Shown here: one piece after another, positions 1 to 7,501 of the stretch | Position numbering within the stretch: the first letter of the stretch is position 1 | How the letters are laid out: each line of letters starts with the position of its first letter | Origin: Methanobacteriota archaeon | GTDB taxonomy: Archaea > Halobacteriota > Methanosarcinia > Methanosarcinales > Methanosarcinaceae | Assembly: GCA_030837265.1 (NCBI GenBank) | Contig: JAUPKV010000349.1 | Coordinates: forward strand, 1-14,592 | Direction: 5' to 3' | DNA length: 14,592 nt | Notes under the pieces: generated by a model | Seen by the model: only the letters and a program-made list of their open reading frames with translations | Told to the model about the DNA's origin: nothing | Databases searched by the model: none | Made by a program: the position numbers and the translations under genes

Positions 1-1119
1 TTTATCTGAAGGTCCTGATCCATCAAAATCATCAACCTCAACCCAGCTTTCATTCTCGATAGATAATTTTAATGTGTTGTCAATAATTGGAGTTTCCCTC
101 AACTCAAGGACCTGACCCGGCAGTCCATTGCTTACAATCTCTGTATTGTCATCTTTTACCAACATACCGTGGGTTGCAGAAACAGTATTAAGCCTCAAAA
201 CTTCAATTCGCGGTGGGTACTCATAATACGAATCTTCTATAACACAGCGAAGCCAGTAGTATGATGCCTCGATTCTTTTATGGATGAGATTTTCCAATCC
301 TGGAATTGTCTGGGAAGCTGTCCAGCCTTCCAGATTTTTAAACACAATCTTTCCACTTTTTCTGAAACCTTGAGTCTCATCCTTTGGCACAACAGGATTC
401 CAATTATCTTTGTTGGCTTCATCTTTGTTCCTGAATTCCCATTTTAATCCCGAATTCTCAATTTTAAAAGCCTGCTCGTTGTCATTATTCTTGATTATCA
501 TGAGGTCTTTTTCATATAGGTAACAAACCAAACCCAGGGTATCGGGAGCTCTATTTTCAAAAAAAGTAAAACCAAGGTACAATGCACAACCCTTCTGGAT
601 TTCGTTTCCAAAAGGAGCAAAAAAGAGGTCCCCTTTTTCTTCTAAGTTCGAATAACTCCTATCATAAATCCCAGGTGTGCCCTCATTAACCACTATTTTT
701 TCAAGCGTCGCAGGCACTATGTTTATATCTTCCTCTAAATAATAATAAATTTTCTTGTCATTAATTTTTGTCCAGACCCTGGTCCCTTTAGGTAAAATCT
801 TCTCTTCAGGTAAAATCTTCTCTTCAGGTAAAATCTTCTCTATATCATAATTAAATGTTAAGTCCACTCTTGCTTGCTTTGCCGATTGGGGTTTAACTCC
901 TAGAAGTTTAAGGTATTTAAGGCGGTGGCTCTCGGTTACAAGGTTTGTACGGTAAATCGCAATCTCGGAGAGCCATGCAAAAAGGTCGATGAGGGTAATT
1001 CCGGGATCACTCAGGTTATGGTCAGTCCATTCAGTTGAGTATCCAGGAATGAGTTTTCTTGCTTCTTCTACTAGCTGTGCAAAGCTTTTATTGTCAAGAT
1101 CAGGTATAGGCAGGGACAC
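1..1119 (-). CDS. Afp12-like baseplate J protein, N-terminal part (runs off left edge)
   Basis: Reading the minus strand from a GTG at 1119-1117 gives 373 codons open to the window edge. The start lies two bases after the stop of the upstream Afp11-like gene and is preceded by GGAGGG six bases away. The N-terminus (SLPIPDLDNKSFAQLVEEAR, then a PGYSTEWTDHNLSDPGITLI-type block) is typical of the second, larger baseplate J-like protein of eCIS and phage-like tails, which with its Afp11-like partner forms the baseplate wedges. Residues about 215-310 contain a module (LKWEF, then GFRKSGKIVF, then YYWLRCVIED) that resembles modules in the upstream gene. A threefold EEKILP-type hexapeptide repeat lies near residues 94-110. 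The C-terminus is outside the window, so total length is unknown. The family call rests on sequence pattern and gene order and is fairly secure. Confidence 0.87.
   Translation of the reverse strand, partial: MSLPIPDLDNKSFAQLVEEARKLIPGYSTEWTDHNLSDPGITLIDLFAWLSEIAIYRTNLVTESHRLKYLKLLGVKPQSAKQARVDLTFNYDIEKILPEEKILPEEKILPKGTRVWTKINDKKIYYYLEEDINIVPATLEKIVVNEGTPGIYDRSYSNLEEKGDLFFAPFGNEIQKGCALYLGFTFFENRAPDTLGLVCYLYEKDLMIIKNNDNEQAFKIENSGLKWEFRNKDEANKDNWNPVVPKDETQGFRKSGKIVFKNLEGWTASQTIPGLENLIHKRIEASYYWLRCVIEDSYYEYPPRIEVLRLNTVSATHGMLVKDDNTEIVSNGLPGQVLELRETPIIDNTLKLSIENESWVEVDDFDGSGPSDK
790..840 (-). repeat. 18-bp in-frame tandem repeat, 2.8 copies
   Basis: The unit aggtaaaatcttctcttc (plus strand) occurs at 790-807 and 808-825 without change and again for 15 bases at 826-840. 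It encodes a repeated EEKILP-type hexapeptide in the Afp12-like protein. The unit is a multiple of three, so copy-number change would lengthen or shorten the protein without breaking the frame. Confidence 0.9.
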
Positions 1120-1121
1120 GT

Positions 1122-4100
1122 TTATCCCTCCGTTTCAGTGTTTTTCAATTTAACAGATATTTTATGCTCTCCACTATAAAGAAGGGCATATGCCGGAAGA
1201 TTAACCACACTTGATTCATCGCTGAGTCTCATGGTTGAGCCATTATCGCCAAAGTCGTCGTAAAGGTTTATTATTACTTTATTTACATAATCTACATTTG
1301 TTATTTGCTCTAGAATTGAGTAAATATCAGAGATACAAAGTGAACATCCAAAACTCCAGCCATCTCTTTCTGTACCTCCTGTAAGAGGATGTAAATATTC
1401 AGTGATTTTGTTCCGGGCCTCTTTTTCAATCACAGGTATTGCATTGATAGAAGTAGTTACAAGTTCTGCAGAAACATCTATTTTGATATAGTAAGGAGGT
1501 ATTACTATCAGTGTCACTGCAGTCGGACATCTTTCTTTTAAGTATGAGGTAACTCTGCGTTTTAGTTCACTTGAAGGAACCGGTTTTGAACTTGAGCTCA
1601 CCGGAACTATGACAACAGTTACGCATCCTGTACTGAATTTTCTTTCAGCATTAAAATTGGGGAGTGCTTTCACCCTTGCTACCTGGTCTGAGGCTTTTTT
1701 TGCAAGCCACTCGTAATCTTCAAGTGCTGTTGCCCGGTCTCCTTTTTTGAATACAGTCGGTGCCCTTTTTAGGAGGGAATCCAGATCCTCTGAATCGGTG
1801 CCTCCACTCGAACCGATTGGATTTAAAACTTTATCCACAAAAGCTATGGAACTTTGGAGCTTGGAGATTTTTAAGGCATCAAAATTTCCGGATTTTCCTC
1901 CGCCTATACTGTATGTGACTTTGATGTTATCAGAACCTATTGGAGGAACCATCCCACGTTTTCCATTTCCAAATGAAATTTCTCCATCTGTTCTGTCAAT
2001 TATATAATGCCTATCTTTACTTTCAGAACCTAAAAAATCATTTACCTGTGCCCATCTGACCCAAAACTCCGTAATATTGCCTTTACTGTCCTGAATTGGT
2101 TTTACTCTATTTATCTCGGCTAGCAGTTTTCCCCGATCCTTCTCTGAGAGAGTATTAAATTCATTTATCCAGACCGTTTCACTTATTACAGGAGCATTAA
2201 CAAGTTTAAAATGTTGGTTTATTTCCCCATTTCCTGAGCCTAGTAATTGGTCATGAATTGTTTTGGATTGGACTGCCCATACGGAATTAAGATAAAAGCC
2301 ACGGACTTTATGAGAATATTTCTCAAAAGGTTCAGAGGAGAAATTGATATTAAAAAACTGAAAATCGGTCTTGCATTCTGGAGCTATGGAAACAGGTGCT
2401 TTCTGACATTTTTCAGGCGCCAATGTTGTTTCTTTATTTACTATAGACGTTTCATTTGATGGCGTCTCATAAAATTGTACATTGATTGCCTTTATCCAGT
2501 ACTGTTTCTCCGAACCAAATAATCCAGAAGCCTGCATTTTTCCTGGGATATTAAACTCTACCATTCCTTTCTTTGTGAAACCTGCTGTTTCATCAAGTAC
2601 TTCTAGTTCTTCCCATATTTCGGGATCTGCATTTATTAAATAGTGCCACTTAACATTTGATAAAAATGTCTCTGGATATTCAACTCTTTCACCTACATCT
2701 ATGAAAAGGCTGAAAGGCCCTTTTTTGAGTTCCTTATCAAATCCAAAATAGAGTGTAGGAGGAATATCGGGAAGAGGTTCAAATGGACTAAAACTCTTAT
2801 TTTTCACTAATTCTTCCAGACAACTCTTAAATATGAGATTATTTTCAGTAAAAATATATTCTGGCGTCTTTAGCTGATCGGTGTCATCAGCATCATTATC
2901 ATCATTTGTATTATTATAAAAGTCATTGTTGATATTATTGTTATTATTGTTAAAGTTATAATTGTTATTTTCGTTGTTATTATTAATGTTAATATTGACC
3001 TCACAATTAATTATTAAATCAGTTATTTGAGGTGGAAAAAAGTGACCAGGAACAACTTTAGCACATGAAACCTTATTACCTTCAGCAATTATAATCTCTC
3101 TTGAACCTACGATTTCATACTCCTTTCCATAGTTACCATCAACCATTCGAACGCGTATCCAGTAGTTTTCTTTTCCATTCACCCTTGTAAGTTTTACCTC
3201 AGGCATTCTGGAAATCGTCAACATATAAGTCGTAGGTTCAGGTTCGTTTGAGCCACTTGATTGAATTTTTACACATAAGTTTTTCTCCCATTCATCCCCT
3301 TGAATAGGAAGTAGACTCCAGCTTTCTCCATCCCAGAACTCCCATGAAAGTTGAGGTTTATCAATTTCTATTATTGAACTACTTATTCCATTACTAGAAT
3401 TATCTACTCCATTAGTTGAGTCATCTACTCCATTGCTAGAATTATCTACTCCATTAGTTGAATTAACTGCTTTGTATATTGAACTTGGTCTTCCAGGTGT
3501 CAAACCAAGTACCAGAGTGATTTTATAATCTTTTTTCGAAAACGCGTCTTTAGAACCTATGTAACAAGTATCATAGAGATAGGGTTTTTTACCAAATGGA
3601 TAAAATAAATTCCCAGGATTTGGATCTATTGGTATATCATTACTGAATATACAATCAGGAATTATTTTTTGAAATGTATTTTGCAAGTCAGAAGCATTTT
3701 GTGAGTCAGAAGCATTTTGCGAGTCAGAAGCATTTTGTGAGTCTTGAGGGTTATCTGAGTTTTTGTAAGGTGTAATTAAAGCTCTAATGCTTTTTATTTT
3801 CAAGTCTTTAAGACCTTCAATTTCGGATTCAATCAACTGGCACTTTAGCCACCTGCTTTCAATCCCATTTAACTTCACTTTATCAATTGATTTATTTTTA
3901 GTGTCTAGTACCAGTCTCTTTTCCACCAGTTTAGTTTCTAAGACCTTCCACTCTATTTTTTTGACCTCTTTACCGTTTTCCTTGACAATGGATTCTACAC
4001 TGTACTCCCATTCAACCAAGCGCGTTTCTGCATCAAGCTTTTGAAGTTCGGCCTCGCCCAGTCCAAACTCAATGTTTATCTGCCCTTTTTGTACATCGAA

Positions 4101-4652
4101 CAGGCTTTCGTCGCCAATATAAAGAATATGTTTCTGAAGAGAATCCCCTGCAAAAATTTCTGTTGCTTCTATGCCGTTTACTGCAGCGGTATGATTAAAA
4201 ATTGCATCTTTCTTTTTTTTGTTTTCTCCAATAATATCGTGAATTACGCTATATACAGAGACTAACTTTGAGGGGGTTGCAAGGATATTTTTCTCGGTTT
4301 CAAAAATGACTGCTTTTCCATCCGGACCATCAGCAGAAGCCTGCGTACAGGCCTCCAGCAGTACATCTTGAGAAGCCCCTCCACTGAGTATGAATGTAAG
4401 CGGAGCTCTCGCTGGGCTTGCTGGGATTAGTGAGGTATTGACCATCTCGAGAAAAGAAAGAAAATGCTTTTTTGGAGCTTCATTCAATCTGCTTGAGACT
4501 AAATCCACCATGCCGGCAAAAATACTTGAAAGCACAACTCCAAAATCTGTCTCTTCTCCTGTATTCCATTCAGGTACATAAAAGGGGGCCTTTTTCCGCA
4601 CTTCCTGCAGAGTTGTATCTGCATCGAGTTTGCAAATTTCAGGGAGTTGCAT
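1122..4652 (-). CDS. Afp11-like baseplate J protein (1176 aa)
   Basis: This is a putative baseplate assembly protein of the Afp11 / gpJ type, a main wedge component that links the sheath baseplate to the hub. The N-terminus (MQLPEICKLDADTTLQEVRK, then PFYVPEWN and DFGVVLSSIFAGMVDLVSSR) is the usual family start. Residues about 890-1000 hold the conserved J core, with GGGKSGNFDALKISKLQ, then GGTDSEDLDSLLKRAP, DRATALEDYEWLAKKAS and QVARVKALP. Two beta-rich modules with W-E-x-W and YWIR/YWIK signatures sit near 430-530 and 665-735. Three low-complexity stretches (about 304-325, 397-422 and 552-592) look like flexible linkers and make the protein long for the family. The ATG at 4652 follows the gp25 stop by four bases, with AAGGA upstream. 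It is co-transcribed with gp25 and the Afp12-like gene. Confidence 0.93.
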   Translation of the reverse strand: MQLPEICKLDADTTLQEVRKKAPFYVPEWNTGEETDFGVVLSSIFAGMVDLVSSRLNEAPKKHFLSFLEMVNTSLIPASPARAPLTFILSGGASQDVLLEACTQASADGPDGKAVIFETEKNILATPSKLVSVYSVIHDIIGENKKKKDAIFNHTAAVNGIEATEIFAGDSLQKHILYIGDESLFDVQKGQINIEFGLGEAELQKLDAETRLVEWEYSVESIVKENGKEVKKIEWKVLETKLVEKRLVLDTKNKSIDKVKLNGIESRWLKCQLIESEIEGLKDLKIKSIRALITPYKNSDNPQDSQNASDSQNASDSQNASDLQNTFQKIIPDCIFSNDIPIDPNPGNLFYPFGKKPYLYDTCYIGSKDAFSKKDYKITLVLGLTPGRPSSIYKAVNSTNGVDNSSNGVDDSTNGVDNSSNGISSSIIEIDKPQLSWEFWDGESWSLLPIQGDEWEKNLCVKIQSSGSNEPEPTTYMLTISRMPEVKLTRVNGKENYWIRVRMVDGNYGKEYEIVGSREIIIAEGNKVSCAKVVPGHFFPPQITDLIINCEVNININNNNENNNYNFNNNNNNINNDFYNNTNDDNDADDTDQLKTPEYIFTENNLIFKSCLEELVKNKSFSPFEPLPDIPPTLYFGFDKELKKGPFSLFIDVGERVEYPETFLSNVKWHYLINADPEIWEELEVLDETAGFTKKGMVEFNIPGKMQASGLFGSEKQYWIKAINVQFYETPSNETSIVNKETTLAPEKCQKAPVSIAPECKTDFQFFNINFSSEPFEKYSHKVRGFYLNSVWAVQSKTIHDQLLGSGNGEINQHFKLVNAPVISETVWINEFNTLSEKDRGKLLAEINRVKPIQDSKGNITEFWVRWAQVNDFLGSESKDRHYIIDRTDGEISFGNGKRGMVPPIGSDNIKVTYSIGGGKSGNFDALKISKLQSSIAFVDKVLNPIGSSGGTDSEDLDSLLKRAPTVFKKGDRATALEDYEWLAKKASDQVARVKALPNFNAERKFSTGCVTVVIVPVSSSSKPVPSSELKRRVTSYLKERCPTAVTLIVIPPYYIKIDVSAELVTTSINAIPVIEKEARNKITEYLHPLTGGTERDGWSFGCSLCISDIYSILEQITNVDYVNKVIINLYDDFGDNGSTMRLSDESSVVNLPAYALLYSGEHKISVKLKNTETEG
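2878..2999 (-). repeat. Asn-rich low-complexity tract in Afp11-like gene
   Basis: An AAT/AAC-rich stretch encodes about 22 asparagines in 36 residues (residues about 552-592), ending in an Asp-rich tail. AAT and AAC are mixed and interrupted by ATT, TTT, TAT and GAA, so it is a degenerate trinucleotide expansion rather than a pure microsatellite. It separates two folded-looking parts of the baseplate protein and is probably a flexible linker. Confidence 0.9.
3387..3464 (-). repeat. 21-bp in-frame repeat, about 3.7 copies
   Basis: A heptapeptide of the pattern S-[TS]-N-G-V-D-[ND] is repeated, with DNA units of 21 bases that differ by only a few bases and alternate between two variants. It lies at residues about 397-422 of the Afp11-like protein, just before a beta-rich module that begins with LSWEFWDGESW. 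Confidence 0.9.
3678..3743 (-). repeat. 18-bp in-frame repeat, 3.7 copies
   Basis: The hexapeptide DSQNAS is encoded three times in near-identical 18-base units, followed by a partial DLQN unit, at residues about 304-325 of the Afp11-like protein. Only one or two bases differ between copies, which suggests recent expansion by slippage. Confidence 0.92.
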
Positions 4653-4656
4653 CTGT

Positions 4657-5049
4657 TCACGTTCCTTCTTTTAAATAAAACGGATATACAAGGTTAAATC
4701 GAGTATTTGTTGTGCGGGCCTGATAATCAATCTCCATTAATAATCTCCCTCCTTCCACATCGGGTTCTATTTTTACGCTGATTACCTTTATTCGCGGCTC
4801 CCACATAATTAAAGCCTCACGCACCTCGTTTTCAATAAGGTGAAGATTAACAACATTCATGGAACAAAATACATATTCATGGATTCCGCACCCAAAGTCA
4901 GGCCTCATCAGGCGTTCTCCTTTGGCAGTACCGAGAATTATGTGTATAGCCTCTTTTATGTCCTCTTCATAGCTGGAAACTCCTACTTTCCCTCTAGGAT
5001 CCAGATTGAAAGGAAATTTCCACCCTTTTCCGAGAAAATCCTTAGTAAT
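4657..5049 (-). CDS. gp25-like baseplate wedge protein (Afp9 type), ATT start
   Basis: This is a GPW/gp25-family protein that starts sheath assembly at the baseplate. The first in-frame ATG (4908) would leave only 83 residues and lose half the domain. The frame continues upstream for 47 codons that match the family N-terminus: FLGKGWKFPF near the start, YEEDIKEAIHIILGT, then GERLMRPDFGCGIHEYVF. There is no ATG, GTG or TTG in that extension; an in-frame TAA closes it a few codons further up. The likely start is ATT at 5049-5047, seven bases after a strong AAAGGAGG ribosome binding site, giving 130 residues, the normal family length. The C-terminal half (WEPRIKVISVKIEPD, then LLMEIDYQ) is complete. 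The stop is four bases before the Afp11-like start. The family call is secure; the ATT start is an inference from homology and the ribosome site. Confidence 0.88.
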   Translation of the reverse strand: MTKDFLGKGWKFPFNLDPRGKVGVSSYEEDIKEAIHIILGTAKGERLMRPDFGCGIHEYVFCSMNVVNLHLIENEVREALIMWEPRIKVISVKIEPDVEGGRLLMEIDYQARTTNTRFNLVYPFYLKEGT

Positions 5050-5219
5050 TAGAATTCCTCCTTTTAAAGTTTAAAAAAGAGTTCCCACTCAGGAATGAAA
5101 ATAAAATTTCAAATTTTTACTTAAGTTGTGCCACCGGCTTCAGTCACAAACTGGAAAAATCTAATAAAAGAATAACAAAACTTCTCCCAAAATGAAAAAT
5201 TGAAGGATACTTTAATTAC
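5050..5219. other. 170-base gap inside the operon
   Basis: This is the only long gap between structural genes downstream of the tube. On the minus strand it begins with 32 open codons in frame with PAAR, beyond its TAG stop, ending at TAA 5123-5121. It ends with T-rich sequence and the AAAGGAGG ribosome site of gp25. TATA-like runs (CTTTTATTAG near 5160-5170) could support an internal promoter, but none is convincing. No RNA gene or strong terminator hairpin is visible. Confidence 0.5.
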
Positions 5220-5516
5220 CTAACCAATAAGCACGGTCGGGCAGCCTATTGCAACAGTATTGGGTGGTCCACTCTCAACGATAATATCGCCCATGCGTGC
5301 TGCAGGAAGGCTGTTAATCAAAACTGTGAAGCTTCCTACGGAAACAACCCCTCCTACATGTGGCACCAACCCTCCTTCAACAAGAGGACACGTATGCATG
5401 TCTGATGTTGCCCTCCAGGCAGGCATTCCTCCGATTAATACGTTGACACTTCCAGGCCCTGGACTTAGAGGGGTTCCATGGCTTGTTAAATCTCCTACTC
5501 TGGCTGCTGGTGGCAT
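5220..5516 (-). CDS. PAAR-domain spike tip protein (Afp10 type)
   Basis: This 98-residue protein has the PAAR layout: two PAAR-like turns (MPPAARVGD at the N-terminus, LPAARMGD at about 70-77) and repeated hairpins of the NVLIGG / TVLING / TVLIG kind. It would cap the VgrG-type spike and sharpen the tip. Candidate metal ligands are His13, His41, Cys43 and His53. The ATG at 5516 follows GGGGGAT and lies 12 bases after the spike gene stop, so the two are translated together. The stop is TAG, the only TAG among the gene ends visible here; all others are TAA or TGA. The protein ends where the family normally ends, so any read-through product would be an extra. Confidence 0.93.
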   Translation of the reverse strand: MPPAARVGDLTSHGTPLSPGPGSVNVLIGGMPAWRATSDMHTCPLVEGGLVPHVGGVVSVGSFTVLINSLPAARMGDIIVESGPPNTVAIGCPTVLIG

Positions 5517-5528
5517 TCTGATATCCCC

Positions 5529-6413
5529 CTAATTAATTTTAACCAGGCTACCCTGAAGAGTTAAAATACCCGATGATTTAATAGTCATCATCCCGTCAGA
5601 TTCTATCTTAATCTGTGGGGCTTTTATGCTAAGCTGTAACTGGCTGGATATAGCTATTGAATTCGCGGCTGAATCTATCGTAATCGAGTTATTTCCACTT
5701 TTTATCTCAATTTTCATCTGGCTAGACACTGCTATCGAATTGTTATCAGAATCTATTACAATAGAGTTATTTCCGCTTTTTATGTCGATTTTTTTCTGGC
5801 CTGATATAGCTATCGAATTCTCTTCAGAGTTTATTACAATCGAGTTATCACCACTATTTATATCGATTTTTTTCTGGCCGGACATAGTTATTGAATTCTC
5901 GACAGAATCAATTACAATCGAATTGTTCCCAGTTTTGTCCAAAATCTTTAACTTTTCTTCATCTTTTGTGTCATCTAAAAATATCTTATGACCTGCTTTT
6001 GTATGAATCTCTACATTTTCTTTTTTTTCTTCATCATTAAAAATAAGCTCATGTCCGCTTCTTGACTTTATCTTTCTTATGTTATTCTTGCCGTCAGAAT
6101 TAGTCTCAGGAGGTTTATCGACCCCATTCCAAAGAGCTCCGATTACATATGGGCGATTAATATTCCCATGTTCAAAAGCAACCAGTACTTCATCTCCTAC
6201 CTCTGGCAGAAAAAAACTCCCACGCACTCCCCCTGCCATAAATGTGGTCATACGTATCCAGTCGGTTTCATTATTGTCTGAGAACCATGGAAATTTTACT
6301 TTCAGTCTTCCAAGTTCGTCGGGGTCCTTATTATTCGTAACAATTCCAGCTACAACCCCAAAAGTTCTTCCAACAGTTTTATTTCCATCTCCCAGTGCAT
6401 CCAGAATACTCAT
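5529..6413 (-). CDS. Baseplate spike protein, gp5/VgrG C-terminal type
   Basis: This 294-residue protein is the spike half of a split VgrG (phage baseplate assembly protein V type). Residues about 18-97 form the OB-fold: VAGIVTNNKDPDELGRLKVK, then WIRMTTFMAGG, SFFLPEVGDEVLVAFEHG and RPYVIGALWNG, all family signatures. Residues 111-160 (SGHELIFND, then AGHKIFLDD) start a beta-helix-like stalk. Residues 161-264 are four 26-residue repeats that extend this stalk, and residues 265-294 close it. No effector domain follows. The ATG at 6413 begins one base after the hub gene stop, with GAGG eight bases upstream, pointing to coupled translation. The product should trimerise beneath the hub and carry the PAAR tip. 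Confidence 0.93.
   Translation of the reverse strand: MSILDALGDGNKTVGRTFGVVAGIVTNNKDPDELGRLKVKFPWFSDNNETDWIRMTTFMAGGVRGSFFLPEVGDEVLVAFEHGNINRPYVIGALWNGVDKPPETNSDGKNNIRKIKSRSGHELIFNDEEKKENVEIHTKAGHKIFLDDTKDEEKLKILDKTGNNSIVIDSVENSITMSGQKKIDINSGDNSIVINSEENSIAISGQKKIDIKSGNNSIVIDSDNNSIAVSSQMKIEIKSGNNSITIDSAANSIAISSQLQLSIKAPQIKIESDGMMTIKSSGILTLQGSLVKIN
5622..5933 (-). repeat. Four 26-aa (78-bp) spike repeats
   Basis: Residues 161-264 of the spike protein consist of four units of the pattern [ST]GxNSIxIxS, then xxNSIxxS, then xQxKIxIK. Corresponding DNA blocks (for example gagttatttcc at 5686 and at 5764) are exactly 78 bases apart. Each unit holds three short beta-strand-like segments of about 8-9 residues, which recalls the strand spacing in the T4 gp5 beta-helix. 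Confidence 0.92.
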
Positions 6414-6414
6414 A

Positions 6415-7494
6415 TTATAGCCTCTTAACCGTTTTACTTATTACTGAAAACTGAGTTTTATAACCGCTATCATCTATGGTATGGGTAGTTCCTTTCACGT
6501 AATACTTGCCATTGAATCGCTCTCCCATTTTATCAAGAACGATACTCACTCCTGTCCTTATCTGAGGTAATCCAATACACACTACAGTCCCCTCGATAAA
6601 GGTATAACTTGCTTTGTTCAATTCTGCCTTAGCGATTTCATTAGCATGTTTTTTTGAGTTTACTATTTTGTCTGTTATTACCTTTTTTGGCATAAAGTTG
6701 TTACCTAATCTAGTAAGTAAAGCCAGTAATTCTTCTTCAGCTTTCGCACTCACAATGAAAGACTTATTTGGATCTTTTGGATTATGTCCTCTTACCTCTA
6801 CCTCAGCGAGTAATCCAGTAGTTTTCATAGTTGGATTAAAACTGATAATATCCTTACCCAATTCCAGTTTTAAAATTTCCTTTTTATCATCTTCCAGCTT
6901 AACGAAATACATCGTCTGCTCTTTAATATAAAAACTAAAACCAACTTTCTTTTTAATGTCGTTAAGGAATGCATAATATGTTTCATCATCTTTCTTGTAA
7001 ATGATAGGTTCGAACATCTCTGTAGAATCAACTATACTAGGTAATCCAGCTTCCTGAGCAATCATTCTAGCTATGTCGCTATATGTTTTATCAACAAAAG
7101 TTTTTTCAGGTGTAGCCCGTTTCATAAAATCGTATGAAGGATCCTGACCTCCTATTGTAAGTGTGGGTGTTTCACTCGCAAAAAAACTTGGTTCAAAGCT
7201 TGTTATTTCCCCCTCTATCATATTATACAGGTTACTTCCATATCCAATTTTTATAGATATTTTTTTCCCAAAGTCAAAAAGGGGGTCATCAATCCATTTA
7301 AACTTTTGAGTCTTCGTATCAAACTTGTCGTGAAGCGTTAATTTGAAACTCGCTCCCTCATCAAGTTTTTCAGTTACTTCTACATTAAGAATATCTTTAG
7401 AAACGTTCACATCCAATTTTTTATCCTCAACTTCAACCACAAATCTTGGAGCATAAAAGTTGAGATTCTCTTTTGCCAGGATTTCCAGCGTCAC
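6415..7494 (-). CDS. Baseplate hub protein, gp27/late control D type
   Basis: This 359-residue protein is the hub half of a split VgrG (Afp8 N-terminal region, phage late control gene D family). It would form the trimeric ring that joins tube and spike. Supporting segments are FVVEVEDKKLDVNVSKDILN at the N-terminus, GASFKLTLHDKFD (48-60), KISIKIGYGSN (78-88), GQDPSYDFMKR (116-126), KTYSDIARMIAQEAGL (136-151), and a C-terminal MGERFNGKYYVKGTTHTID block (about 322-340). It starts at GTG 7494, eight bases after the LysM gene stop; GGAG lies further upstream than usual, so translation may be coupled. Eight bases before it and one base after it separate it from its neighbours, so the LysM, hub and spike genes form a tight unit. 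Confidence 0.92.
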   Translation of the reverse strand: MTLEILAKENLNFYAPRFVVEVEDKKLDVNVSKDILNVEVTEKLDEGASFKLTLHDKFDTKTQKFKWIDDPLFDFGKKISIKIGYGSNLYNMIEGEITSFEPSFFASETPTLTIGGQDPSYDFMKRATPEKTFVDKTYSDIARMIAQEAGLPSIVDSTEMFEPIIYKKDDETYYAFLNDIKKKVGFSFYIKEQTMYFVKLEDDKKEILKLELGKDIISFNPTMKTTGLLAEVEVRGHNPKDPNKSFIVSAKAEEELLALLTRLGNNFMPKKVITDKIVNSKKHANEIAKAELNKASYTFIEGTVVCIGLPQIRTGVSIVLDKMGERFNGKYYVKGTTHTIDDSGYKTQFSVISKTVKRL

Positions 7495-7501
7495 TGTAAA
7501 C

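Noticed and set aside
237..422. A 61-codon minus-strand frame inside the Afp12-like gene
   Set aside because: It is in a different frame from the 373-codon baseplate J reading frame, which has clear family sequence across this stretch.
1747..2007. Plus-strand open frames of 60-120 codons throughout the window, such as this one
   Set aside because: They lie antisense to strongly supported minus-strand genes and have no recognisable protein sequence or ribosome site.
4204..4222. A run of eight Ts in the Afp11-like gene as a second frameshift or phase-variation site
   Set aside because: It encodes a Lys run within a continuous frame, and the protein is intact on both sides. The alternative frames give nothing recognisable.
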